This document shows, piece by piece, positions 18,118-26,624 of a stretch of 38,744 bases of DNA. Positions within the stretch are counted from its first letter, which is position 1; each line of letters opens with the position of its first letter. Source of the DNA: Frigoribacterium sp. (GTDB taxonomy: Bacteria > Actinomycetota > Actinomycetes > Actinomycetales > Microbacteriaceae); NCBI GenBank assembly GCA_025408445.1, contig JANYIZ010000121.1, forward strand, positions 1-38,744. The letters run 5' to 3'. Both the position numbers and the translations under genes were made by a program. Below the pieces are notes generated by a model. That model saw only the letters and a program-made list of their open reading frames with translations, searched no databases and was not told the DNA's origin.

Positions 18118-18138
18118 TAGGCTTGCCGTACAGGCAAG
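18118..18138 (+). promoter_or_regulatory. Candidate rapZ -10 overlapping a small inverted repeat
   Basis: TAGGCT (18118-18123) could be a -10 hexamer. It overlaps the first arm of an inverted repeat, CTTGCC (18122-18127) and GGCAAG (18133-18138), with a five-base loop. The repeat could be an operator or a 5' hairpin; it is too small to call a terminator of uvrC with confidence. Confidence 0.35.
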
Positions 18139-18155
18139 TGCACAGGAGTAAAGGC

Positions 18156-18170
18156 GTGACCACGCGATGA
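18156..18170 (+). CDS. Four-codon ORF overlapping the rapZ start
   Basis: GTG-ACC-ACG-CGA-TGA encodes four residues and overlaps the rapZ ATG by ATGA. The best Shine-Dalgarno sequence here, AGGAG at 18144-18148, is seven bases from this GTG but 18 from the rapZ ATG. Ribosomes may load at the mini-ORF and reinitiate at rapZ. Whether the peptide is made is unknown. Confidence 0.35.
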   Translation: MTTR

Positions 18171-19057
18171 CCGGGGACAGCTACCACCAGCCCGAACAGC
18201 ACCAGGAGGTGCTCATCGTCACCGGCATGTCCGGTGCGGGGCGATCCACCGTTGGCAACGCGCTTGAGGACCTCGGCTGGTATGTCGTCGACAATCTCCC
18301 GCCCCAAATGCTCCGTCCACTGGTAGAGCTGGCCGGCAAGGCTGGCAACAACCTGCCCAAGGTCGCCGCTGTCGTCGACGTGCGGGGAGGCAAGCTGTTC
18401 GCCGATCTCGAGCAGACCGTTGAGGCCCTTCGTGAGGCGACTCCCGTTCGCGTGCTCTTCCTGGAGGCAACTGACGCCGTTCTGGTGCGACGGTTTGAGC
18501 AGGTTCGGCGGCCCCATCCTCTCCAGGGCGACGGAACGCTTCTCGATGGTATCGGTGCCGAACGACAACGGATGCTCGGGCTTCGCGAGTCGAGTGACAT
18601 CATTATGGACACCTCCGACCTCAATATCCACCAGCTCGCGACGAAGATCTCTGAGACCTTCTCCAGTGCCGATACCCCGGGTCTCCAGCTCACGGTGCTG
18701 AGCTTTGGCTACAAATATGGGCTCCCGGCCGATGCCGACCTCGTGGCGGATATGCGTTTCCTTCCCAATCCGTTCTGGATTCCGGCCCTGCGCGCTCTCA
18801 GCGGGCTGGATACCCCGGTGAGCGACTATGTGCTCGCCCAGGAGGGCTCCGTAGAATTCGTCGACCGGTATGTGCTCGCACTCGAGCCGGTGCTCGCTGG
18901 ATATCAGCGCGAAAACAAGAGACACGCTACGATCGCCATTGGATGCACGGGGGGAAAGCACCGGTCGGTCGCGATAGTGCAACGACTGGCCTCTCTACTG
19001 CGCGAGCAACCCGGAGTCGCTGTCAGCATCAAACATCGCGACCTCGGTCGCGAATAG
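18167..19057 (+). CDS. rapZ: RapZ-family nucleotide-binding protein
   Basis: This 296-residue P-loop protein belongs to the RapZ/YvcJ family. The Walker A motif GMSGAGRS is at 20-27 and the conserved C-terminal segment [11 protein letters not shown] at 258-268. In enterobacteria RapZ guides decay of the small RNA GlmZ; in actinobacteria, which lack that sRNA system as far as known, the role is unclear. Its usual neighbours are uvrC, yvcK and whiA, but yvcK is absent here and whiA follows after 106 bases. The ATG at 18167 overlaps a four-codon ORF that holds the good ribosome-binding site. Confidence 0.93.
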   Translation: MTGDSYHQPEQHQEVLIVTGMSGAGRSTVGNALEDLGWYVVDNLPPQMLRPLVELAGKAGNNLPKVAAVVDVRGGKLFADLEQTVEALREATPVRVLFLEATDAVLVRRFEQVRRPHPLQGDGTLLDGIGAERQRMLGLRESSDIIMDTSDLNIHQLATKISETFSSADTPGLQLTVLSFGYKYGLPADADLVADMRFLPNPFWIPALRALSGLDTPVSDYVLAQEGSVEFVDRYVLALEPVLAGYQRENKRHATIAIGCTGGKHRSVAIVQRLASLLREQPGVAVSIKHRDLGRE

Positions 19058-19163
19058 AGCCATTGCCCCCGACCTCCGCTACAACTTCGATGGTCCTGGA
19101 CGCCGCTGAATCCGCGGGATCAGACCGCGCGATCCTCGAATAACTGAAAGATAGGAAATCGGA

Positions 19164-20144
19164 TTGGCTCTCACCGCCGACGTCAAAGACGAACTCGCCC
19201 GCATCGATGTGAGCAAGACCACAGTTCGAGCAGCGGAGCTCGCCACCATTCTTCGTTTCTCCGGGGGCCTGCACCTTATCTCAGGGCGCATCGCTGTCGA
19301 GTCTGAGCTCGACACCGCACAGCTCGCACGACGCGTGCGCAAAGACCTCGCAGAGCTGTACGGGGTGAGGAGCGAAATCTCCGTCATTTCCGCTTCCGGG
19401 CTCCGGCGCACGAGCCACTACCTCGTGCGCGTGCTGGACGGGGGCGAGACTCTGGCGCGCCAAACGGGTCTGCTGGATGCGCGCCGACGACCGATCCGCG
19501 GCCTCCCGAACAAGCTCACCACCGGCAGCCGTGAGGAGCTTGCCGCCGTCTGGCGCGGCGCGTTTCTTGCGCACGGCTCGCTCACCGACCCCGGCCGCTC
19601 GGCGGCACTCGAGATCACCTGTCCCGGTAACGAGTCCGCTATGGCGCTCGTTGGCGCTGCTGGGCGGCTGAAGATCGCGGCGAAGGCACGGGAGGTGCGC
19701 GGAGTCCATCGGGTCGTCATCCGCGACGGCGAAGCCATCAGCGCGATGCTGGTGCACATGGGTGCACATTCAACCGTGCTCAACTGGGAAGAGCTGCGCC
19801 AGCGCCGGGAGGTGCGCGCGACGGCCAATCGCCTCGTCAATTTTGACGATGCGAACCTGCGTCGGTCCGCGCAGGCCGCAGTGGCGGCCTGTGCTCGCGT
19901 TGAGCGTGCTCTGGAGATCCTCGACGGCGACGTTCCCGAACACCTGCGTTACGCGGGAGACCTGCGCTTGCGCTTCCGGGACTCGAGCCTCGACGAACTC
20001 GGACACCACGCCGATCCGCCGATGACGAAGGATGCCGTTGCTGGCCGCATTCGCCGTCTTCTTGCCATGGCCGACAAGCGTGCTGTCGATCTCGGGATCC
20101 CGGGCACCGACGCAAATCTTCCCCCCGATTACGACGACGCCTGA
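19164..20144 (+). CDS. whiA: Sporulation/cell-division regulator WhiA
   Basis: This 326-residue DNA-binding protein is conserved across Gram-positive bacteria. It combines an N-terminal LAGLIDADG-homing-endonuclease-like fold (about 1-210) with a C-terminal helix-turn-helix region (about 225-310). The opening [14 protein letters not shown] and the segment [17 protein letters not shown]-like stretch near 213-230 are characteristic. In Streptomyces it works with WhiB to switch on division genes; in non-sporulating actinobacteria it probably supports division. It starts at TTG with AGGA seven bases upstream. Eleven bases around its stop are repeated 34 bases later. Confidence 0.94.
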   Translation: MALTADVKDELARIDVSKTTVRAAELATILRFSGGLHLISGRIAVESELDTAQLARRVRKDLAELYGVRSEISVISASGLRRTSHYLVRVLDGGETLARQTGLLDARRRPIRGLPNKLTTGSREELAAVWRGAFLAHGSLTDPGRSAALEITCPGNESAMALVGAAGRLKIAAKAREVRGVHRVVIRDGEAISAMLVHMGAHSTVLNWEELRQRREVRATANRLVNFDDANLRRSAQAAVAACARVERALEILDGDVPEHLRYAGDLRLRFRDSSLDELGHHADPPMTKDAVAGRIRRLLAMADKRAVDLGIPGTDANLPPDYDDA

Positions 20145-20182
20145 GCGGTCAATCAGCCCGAATCGGCCACTCGCCTGAGCGG
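20138..20182 (+). repeat. 11-nt direct repeat including the whiA stop codon
   Basis: CGCCTGAGCGG at 20138-20148 contains the whiA TGA and is repeated exactly at 20172-20182. The copies are 34 bases apart with unrelated sequence between them, so this is a dispersed rather than tandem copy. Confidence 0.6.
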
Positions 20183-20241
20183 GTATTGAAGGTGTCTCCA
20201 CTTGGAGGGGAGCATCTGATGGGTGCCGCCGTTGTGCCGAG

Positions 20242-20247
20242 TACACT
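20242..20247 (+). promoter_or_regulatory. Candidate -10 hexamer of sodA
   Basis: TACACT would start transcription near 20254 and give a leader of about 58 bases ending in the strong ribosome-binding site AAAGGAG (20297-20303). No convincing -35 is visible. Confidence 0.4.
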
Positions 20248-20311
20248 GAAAAAAGACCCGCACCGACGGGAACTGTCGGGTAAGCGGGCTACTCACAAAG
20301 GAGATCGCACT

Positions 20312-20938
20312 ATGGCCGATTACACTCTCCCCGAACTGGGATACGACTACGGAGCACTCGCTCCGAGCATCAGCGGGGCCATCATGGAGCTTCACCACTC
20401 CAAGCATCACCAGGCCTACGTGACCGGAGCCAATGCGGCCGTCGCTGCACTCGCAGCCGCCCGCGACTCCGGTGACCTTGCCAACGTCAACAAGCTCGAG
20501 AAGGACCTCGCCTTCAACCTCGGTGGGCACGTGAACCACTCCATCTTCTGGACCAATCTCTCACCGGATGGCGGCGACAAGCCGGTCGGACAGCTCGCGT
20601 CCGCGATCGATGACAACTTCGGATCCTTCGACAAGTTCACGGCGCACTTCACCGCAGCCGCGCTCGGCGTGCAGGGCTCCGGCTGGGCCGCCCTGGTCTG
20701 GGACTCGATCGGCGAGAAGCTGCTCATCAGCCAGTTCTTCGACCAACAGTCGAATTTTGCCGCCGGCACCGTTCCGGTTCTCATGCTCGACGTCTGGGAG
20801 CACGCGTACTACCTCGACTACAAGAACGTGCGAGCGGACTACGTCAAGGCGTTCTGGAACATCGCTAACTGGGCGAATGTGCAGCAGCGTTTCGACGTCG
20901 CTCGCGAAAAGATGAACGGCCTGCTGGTACTCTCGTAG
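20312..20938 (+). CDS. sodA: Superoxide dismutase, Mn/Fe type
   Basis: This 208-residue enzyme converts superoxide to hydrogen peroxide and oxygen. Metal ligands are His28, His76, Asp160 and His164, the last two in the signature DVWEHAYY (160-167). The metal (Mn or Fe) cannot be fixed by eye, though manganese is usual in this group. AAAGGAG eight bases before the ATG at 20312 decides the start; the open frame upstream is not family sequence. No signal peptide is present, so it is cytoplasmic. It lies between whiA and gapA, apart from any other oxidative-stress gene, and has its own terminator. Confidence 0.96.
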   Translation: MADYTLPELGYDYGALAPSISGAIMELHHSKHHQAYVTGANAAVAALAAARDSGDLANVNKLEKDLAFNLGGHVNHSIFWTNLSPDGGDKPVGQLASAIDDNFGSFDKFTAHFTAAALGVQGSGWAALVWDSIGEKLLISQFFDQQSNFAAGTVPVLMLDVWEHAYYLDYKNVRADYVKAFWNIANWANVQQRFDVAREKMNGLLVLS

Positions 20939-22057
<1,119 letters not shown>

Positions 22058-22066
22058 GGCAGCCGG

Positions 22067-23287
22067 ATGACGCTCCGCACGATCGATTCTCTCGGTTCGC
22101 TTGCGGGCAGGACGGTCATCGTTCGCTGTGATTTGAATGTTCCTCTTGCAGGCGCTCAGATCACGGACGATGGCCGCATCCGCGCCTCGCTTCCCACCCT
22201 CAACCTGCTCATCAATGCCGGGGCCCGTGTGGTCGTGGTGTCGCATCTTGGACGCCCACAGGGCGCCCCGGAGGCGAAGTACAGCCTTGCTCCAGTGGCC
22301 CAGCGGCTGAGTGAGCTTCTCGGGCAGCCCGTGACCTTTGCCTCCGACACCGTAGGAAGCTCTGCGGCGGAGGCCGTGGACGGTCTGGCGGACGGAGACG
22401 TCGCCCTGCTCGAGAACCTCCGTTTCAATCCGGGGGAGACGGCAAAGAGTGCGGATGAGCGTCGTGAGTTCGCACGTAAGCTCGCCGCATTCGGTGATGC
22501 GTTCGTGTCCGATGGATTCGGTGTGGTCCACCGCAAGCAGGCGAGCGTTTATGAATTGGCCGAGTTGTTGCCGAGCGCAGCAGGCACCCTCATCGTCACC
22601 GAACTCGACGTGCTCGACCGGCTCACCGCGTCGCCCACCAGGCCGTACGCTGTCGTGCTCGGCGGATCTAAGGTGTCGGACAAGCTCGGTGTGATTGCCC
22701 ACCTTCTTCCGCGAGTCGACTCTCTGCTCGTCGGGGGCGGCATGCTCTTTACTTTTTTGGCAGCACGAGGCCACCAGGTCGGCGCGAGCCTGCTCGAGCT
22801 CGACCAGTTGGATGTCGTGCGGGGCTATCTCGCGAAGGCTGAGGAGTTGGGGGTCGAGATCGTGCTTCCGACGGATGTTGTCGTCGCCTCCAAATTCGGA
22901 GCCGACGCGGAGCACCAGGTTCGCCCGGCGGACGACATCGAGGGTTCGCCCTGGGGCGAGTCCGGTGTTGGACTGGATATCGGCCCGCAGACGGCTGCCC
23001 GATTCGCGGAGGTCATCCGCGCGTCGAAGACCGTGTTCTGGAATGGTCCAATGGGTGTCTTCGAACTCGAGCCATTCGCTGCGGGCACGAAGACTGTCGC
23101 CAAGGCATTGACCGAGGTCGACGGCCTTTCGGTGGTCGGCGGAGGGGACTCCGCCGCTGCGGTGCGGGCCCTCGGGTTCACCGACGACCAGTTCGGCCAT
23201 ATCTCCACCGGTGGTGGTGCGAGTCTCGAATTCCTGGAGGGCAAGAGCCTTCCCGGCCTGGAAATACTCGGATGGACAGCAAAATGA
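22067..23287 (+). CDS. pgk: Phosphoglycerate kinase
   Basis: This 406-residue glycolytic kinase makes ATP from 1,3-bisphosphoglycerate. The N-terminal substrate domain opens with VIVRCDLNVPL and carries VSHLGRP. The C-terminal nucleotide domain has AVVLGGSKVSDKLGV and ends with the glycine-rich STGGGASLEFLEGKSLPG. It lies nine bases after gapA and overlaps tpiA by four bases (ATGA). Confidence 0.97.
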   Translation: MTLRTIDSLGSLAGRTVIVRCDLNVPLAGAQITDDGRIRASLPTLNLLINAGARVVVVSHLGRPQGAPEAKYSLAPVAQRLSELLGQPVTFASDTVGSSAAEAVDGLADGDVALLENLRFNPGETAKSADERREFARKLAAFGDAFVSDGFGVVHRKQASVYELAELLPSAAGTLIVTELDVLDRLTASPTRPYAVVLGGSKVSDKLGVIAHLLPRVDSLLVGGGMLFTFLAARGHQVGASLLELDQLDVVRGYLAKAEELGVEIVLPTDVVVASKFGADAEHQVRPADDIEGSPWGESGVGLDIGPQTAARFAEVIRASKTVFWNGPMGVFELEPFAAGTKTVAKALTEVDGLSVVGGGDSAAAVRALGFTDDQFGHISTGGGASLEFLEGKSLPGLEILGWTAK

Positions 23288-24069
23288 CTACACGCACCCC
23301 ATTCATCGCCGGCAACTGGAAGATGAACCTCGACCACCTGCAGTCGATCGCCTTCGTGCAGAAGCTGGCCTGGAGTCTCAAGGACGCGAAGCTCGACTAC
23401 GGCACGGTCGAGGTGGCCATCTTCCCGCCGTTCACCGACCTGCGTTCGGTGCAGACCCTGATCTCGGCCGACAAGCTCCCGCTTAAATTCGGCGGTCAGG
23501 ATGTGTCGGCCCACGACTCCGGTGCCTACACCGGTGAGATCTCGGCTGCCTTTCTCAAAGCCCTCGACTGTGAATACGTCATCATCGGCCATTCGGAGCG
23601 ACGCACGCTTCACCACGAGACCGACGAGGAACTCGCCGCGAAGGTTGCTGCAGCGATTACACACGGTCTTGTGCCGGTGCTCTGCGTCGGCGAGACGGCC
23701 GAGGATCTTGAGAAGCACGGGCCGAGTGCCGTTCCCGTCGCCCAGTTGCGCGGAGCGCTCGCATCGGTGAAGACGGGAGCAAACATCGTCGTGGCGTACG
23801 AGCCGGTCTGGGCGATCGGATCCGGCCAGGCGGCGACCCCGGCGCAGGCGGAACAGGTCGCGGCCCAATTGCGGGCCACTCTTGCGGAGATCATCGGCGA
23901 GGAGGCGGCGTCCGCCACCCGCATCCTTTACGGAGGATCGGTGAAGGCCGTGAATATCGCGGGCTTCATGCGCGAAGCTAACGTGGACGGTGCCCTGGTC
24001 GGCGGGGCGAGTCTCGACCTCGCGGAGTTCTCCAGCATTGCGCAGTTCCAGAAGCACGTTGGAACCTGA
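23284..24069 (+). CDS. tpiA: Triosephosphate isomerase
   Basis: This 261-residue TIM-barrel enzyme interconverts dihydroxyacetone phosphate and glyceraldehyde 3-phosphate. Active-site residues are Lys13 (GNWKMN), His103 (IIGHSERR) and Glu173 (AYEPVWAIG). The ATG at 23284 overlaps the pgk stop and gives the normal N-terminus; an ATG 12 bases upstream lies deeper inside pgk. It is followed by a hairpin and a new promoter. Confidence 0.97.
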   Translation: MTTRTPFIAGNWKMNLDHLQSIAFVQKLAWSLKDAKLDYGTVEVAIFPPFTDLRSVQTLISADKLPLKFGGQDVSAHDSGAYTGEISAAFLKALDCEYVIIGHSERRTLHHETDEELAAKVAAAITHGLVPVLCVGETAEDLEKHGPSAVPVAQLRGALASVKTGANIVVAYEPVWAIGSGQAATPAQAEQVAAQLRATLAEIIGEEAASATRILYGGSVKAVNIAGFMREANVDGALVGGASLDLAEFSSIAQFQKHVGT

Positions 24070-24080
24070 GCCCTCGCTTG

Positions 24081-24108
24081 CTCGGCGGTTTCACAGCGAA
24101 CCGCTGAG
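24081..24108 (+). terminator. Hairpin between tpiA and secG
   Basis: CTCGGCGGTT (24081-24090) and AACCGCTGAG (24099-24108) form a 10-bp stem with one G-T wobble and an eight-base loop. It lies 11 bases after the tpiA stop and just before the secG -10. There is no T tract, so it may attenuate rather than fully terminate. Confidence 0.55.
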
Positions 24109-24114
24109 GCCGGT

Positions 24115-24120
24115 TATACT
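24115..24120 (+). promoter_or_regulatory. -10 hexamer of secG
   Basis: TATACT is a near-consensus -10 located 47 bases before the GTG start of secG. It follows the tpiA hairpin, suggesting that secG and rbpA have their own promoter. No clear -35 is seen. Confidence 0.55.
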
Positions 24121-24167
24121 AAACCGCGCCCGATAGACCTTATCGTCGCGCCCCAGAAAGGCTGTTC

Positions 24168-24419
24168 GTGGAAATACTTCAGGTCATCCTGCAGGTGGTA
24201 CTCGGCATCACGAGTCTCCTGCTGACTCTCCTCATCCTGCTTCACCGCGGTCGCGGCGGCGGGCTGTCCGACATGTTCGGCGGCGGAGTGACCAGCAACC
24301 TCGGTGCATCCGGAGTCGCCGAACGCAACCTCAACAGAATCACGTTGATCCTCGCGCTGATCTGGGTGTCATCCATTATCGTCCTTGGTCTGATCACCAA
24401 GTTCGACGTGACCGGCTAG
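24168..24419 (+). CDS. secG: Preprotein translocase subunit SecG
   Basis: This 83-residue membrane protein is the small auxiliary part of the SecYEG channel. It has two hydrophobic segments, about 2-25 and 56-78, joined by a Gly-rich cytoplasmic loop (RGRGGGLSDMFGGG), the typical SecG layout. It starts at GTG with AGAAAGG upstream. Its position behind tpiA is conserved in many actinobacteria and firmicutes. Confidence 0.94.
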   Translation: MEILQVILQVVLGITSLLLTLLILLHRGRGGGLSDMFGGGVTSNLGASGVAERNLNRITLILALIWVSSIIVLGLITKFDVTG

Positions 24420-24430
24420 GAGACGTACCT

Positions 24431-24796
24431 ATGGCTTCAGGTGGCAGTGCTATTCGTGGTTCTCGTGTCGGTGCGGGACCGATGGGGGAGCAGGACCGGG
24501 GTTTCCACGCCGAGCGACTGCAGGTCTTCTATTGGTGTGCCAACGGCCACGAGTTGAGCCCCCACTTCCTCGCAACGATCGAGCCGGAAGAGATTCCCAC
24601 GACGCTCGACTGCCCGAACTGCGGTCTTCCGGCTGGTCGTGACAAGGAGAATCCGCCGTCCGTCGTGAAGGTCGAACCGTACAAGACACACCTCGCCTAC
24701 GTGAAGGAGAGACGTACCGAAGAGGAAGCCGCGACACTCCTCGATGAAGCTCTTGAGCAGTTGCGCGCGCGTCGCGGACGCCTCACACCGCAGTAG
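24431..24796 (+). CDS. rbpA: RNA polymerase-binding protein RbpA
   Basis: This 121-residue actinobacterial protein binds RNA polymerase and group 1/2 sigma factors and stabilises the open promoter complex. It shows the N-terminal basic tail, the core domain with Cys residues in CANGHE and CPNCG that could bind zinc, and the C-terminal sigma-interaction helices (YVKERRTEEEAATLLDEAL). RbpA is confined to Actinobacteria, which supports the taxonomic call. It lies 11 bases after secG. Its last codons and stop are the first unit of a 17-base tandem repeat. Confidence 0.95.
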   Translation: MASGGSAIRGSRVGAGPMGEQDRGFHAERLQVFYWCANGHELSPHFLATIEPEEIPTTLDCPNCGLPAGRDKENPPSVVKVEPYKTHLAYVKERRTEEEAATLLDEALEQLRARRGRLTPQ

Positions 24797-24832
24797 CCCT
24801 CACGCCGCAGTAGCACTGACACCGCAGTGGAC
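24782..24832 (+). repeat. 17-nt tandem repeat, 3 copies, covering the rbpA stop codon
   Basis: Units at 24782-24798, 24799-24815 and 24816-24832 share the pattern CTCACRCCGCAGTAGCC. The first contains the final Pro-Gln codons and TAG of rbpA; the second repeats TAG; the third has TGG. With a 17-base period the copies fall in different frames. The array runs into the shared terminator. Confidence 0.85.
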
Positions 24833-24860
24833 CTGGCGCGACTAAGTCGGGCCAGGGTCC
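24829..24860. terminator. Bidirectional terminator between rbpA and pgl
   Basis: GGACCTGGCGCGACT and AGTCGGGCCAGGGTCC form a long stem with one bulged base, one mismatch and a loop of about two bases. It lies between two convergent operons and abuts the pgl stop codon at 24861, so it can serve both directions. Confidence 0.75.
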
Positions 24861-25631
24861 TCAGTACTCCGCCGCGATCAGGTCTTCCGGCACCTTGGCG
24901 GCAGCCTCACGGTCGACAAAGAACACCGTCCGCAGGCGACCCTCGACTCCGGCCGCAGGCACTTCCCAGGTGCTGGCGCCCGCAAGCGCCAGGCCGAGCG
25001 CTGAGGCCTTGTCCGGGCCAGCCAGGGCAAGCCAGATGCGATCAGCACTGTTGATCACCGGCAGCGTGAGGCTGAGGCGCTCGGGCGGTGGCTTGGGAGA
25101 GTTACGGACGGCGATGACCGAGCCCTCCGTTGCACGGATACCCGGGGCGTCCGGAAATAGTGAGGCCACGTGCCCGTCCGGACCAACGCCCAGAAACAGG
25201 ATGTCGAATCGAGGGGTATCCCGGCCCTCGTCCGCCGCATCAGCGAGCTCCGCTGCGTAGGAGGCCGCGGCCTCGTCGAGGCTGATACCGGCGTCCGAAG
25301 CGGCACACCAGTGGATATTCTCCGCGCGAAGTGCGACGTGATTGAGCAGCGTCAGGCGTGCCTGCGTGTCATTACGCTCGGCATCTCCGCGCGGAAGCCA
25401 TCGCTCATCGCTCCACCACAGGATGACACGAGACCAGTCGATGCTGTCGCGCGCTGGCGACTCATTGATCGCCTCGAGAACCGCGCTACCCACGGTGCCG
25501 CCTGTGAGAGCGATGTTCACCCGGGGCTGCTGGTCGAGCAGGTCGACGACCTTCGTGATGAACCGTGCGGCTACCGAACCGGCGAGGGCCTTCCGGTCGG
25601 CGTGCACGAGCACACGACGGACATTCGTCAC
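24861..25631 (-). CDS. pgl: 6-phosphogluconolactonase
   Basis: This 256-residue enzyme hydrolyses 6-phosphogluconolactone to 6-phosphogluconate, the second step of the oxidative pentose phosphate pathway. It belongs to the NagB/DevB isomerase-like fold: NIALTGGTVG near the N-terminus, the segment ILWWSDERWLP, and FDILFLGVGPDGHVASLFP, which holds catalytic His and Asp residues. It starts at GTG and overlaps the opcA stop by four bases. It is the last gene of the operon. Confidence 0.95.
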   Translation of the reverse strand: MTNVRRVLVHADRKALAGSVAARFITKVVDLLDQQPRVNIALTGGTVGSAVLEAINESPARDSIDWSRVILWWSDERWLPRGDAERNDTQARLTLLNHVALRAENIHWCAASDAGISLDEAAASYAAELADAADEGRDTPRFDILFLGVGPDGHVASLFPDAPGIRATEGSVIAVRNSPKPPPERLSLTLPVINSADRIWLALAGPDKASALGLALAGASTWEVPAAGVEGRLRTVFFVDREAAAKVPEDLIAAEY

Positions 25632-26602
25632 GGCTCGGGCACCGTGATCGATCCGGTGACGGTGGGAGCGTCGAGCTGGGCGAGACCGTTCTGGATCACC
25701 GCTCCGAAGAGGTCATCCGGGTCGAGACGGCGCAGTTCCTCGGCCAGGCAGTCGCGAAGGCTGCGGCGGATCAGCGAAATATCGTGGATCGGCTGGTTTG
25801 GTTGCACGAGTGTGACGATATTCGTGTTGGTGCGCTCAAGCTCGATCACGCCGGACGCGCGATGTAGCCGGACACCCTGGATTCCGCTCGATCCGTGCGC
25901 TGGAGTCACCAATTCGTGGCGTGCAGGCACTTTCAACTGCATCTGCAGCCAGGCGGCGAGAAGTCCCGTCGACGGCGAGTCTGGGGCTCCATGCACTTCG
26001 ACGCTGGTGATTGATTCGTACGGCGGCTGGTCGAGCACCGCTGCCAGCTGCGCGCGCCAGAGCGTGAGGCGAGTCCAGGAAAAGTCGGTATCGCCGGGAC
26101 TGTAGGTGCGGGAGAGGTGATTCAGGAACCCGCGGGGGTCACGCTGGGCTGCGGCATCCGTGATTCGACGCTGGGCGATGCGACCGAGAGGAGACTCAGA
26201 GGCCACCTCCGGTGCTTCGCCCGGCCACCAGGCCACCACGGGAGCATCGGGCAGCAGCAGGCCGGTGACTAGGCCTTCCTCGTCCGAGGCGGTGTCGCCA
26301 TAGGCCTTGAGCACCACGACCTCGCTCGCACCGGCATCGCCGCCGACGCGGATCTGCGCATCGAGACGCGGGGCATCCGACATGTCGGGGCCGTCTGCTC
26401 CGGTAGAGATCACGATGACGCGCATCGGATGCTCGCGGGATGCGTCGTTCGCGGCCTCGATGGCCTCCTCCTCGTGTCCGAGGTTGGTCGAAATAACGAG
26501 GGTGAGCACGCGCCCGAGAGCGACAGCACCCCCCTCTTCTCGGATCTTGACGAGAGCCTTCGAGATTTGGCTTGTTGTGGTGTTGGGAAGGTCGACAATC
26601 AT
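25628..26602 (-). CDS. opcA: Glucose-6-phosphate dehydrogenase assembly protein OpcA
   Basis: This 324-residue protein is the actinobacterial/cyanobacterial partner needed for full activity of glucose-6-phosphate dehydrogenase. It opens with MIVDLPNTTTSQISKALVKI, as family members do. The ATG at 26602 is chosen over an upstream in-frame start at 26659 because GGAAA lies just before it and the extension would overlap zwf. It sits 22 bases downstream of zwf, its functional partner. Confidence 0.94.
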   Translation of the reverse strand: MIVDLPNTTTSQISKALVKIREEGGAVALGRVLTLVISTNLGHEEEAIEAANDASREHPMRVIVISTGADGPDMSDAPRLDAQIRVGGDAGASEVVVLKAYGDTASDEEGLVTGLLLPDAPVVAWWPGEAPEVASESPLGRIAQRRITDAAAQRDPRGFLNHLSRTYSPGDTDFSWTRLTLWRAQLAAVLDQPPYESITSVEVHGAPDSPSTGLLAAWLQMQLKVPARHELVTPAHGSSGIQGVRLHRASGVIELERTNTNIVTLVQPNQPIHDISLIRRSLRDCLAEELRRLDPDDLFGAVIQNGLAQLDAPTVTGSITVPEP

Positions 26603-26624
26603 GAACGTTTCCAGACTGTGGTAG

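Noticed and set aside
20186-20311. Longer sodA reading
   Set aside because: AAAGGAG directly before the ATG at 20312 and the normal start of the Sod protein make the upstream frame untranslated leader.
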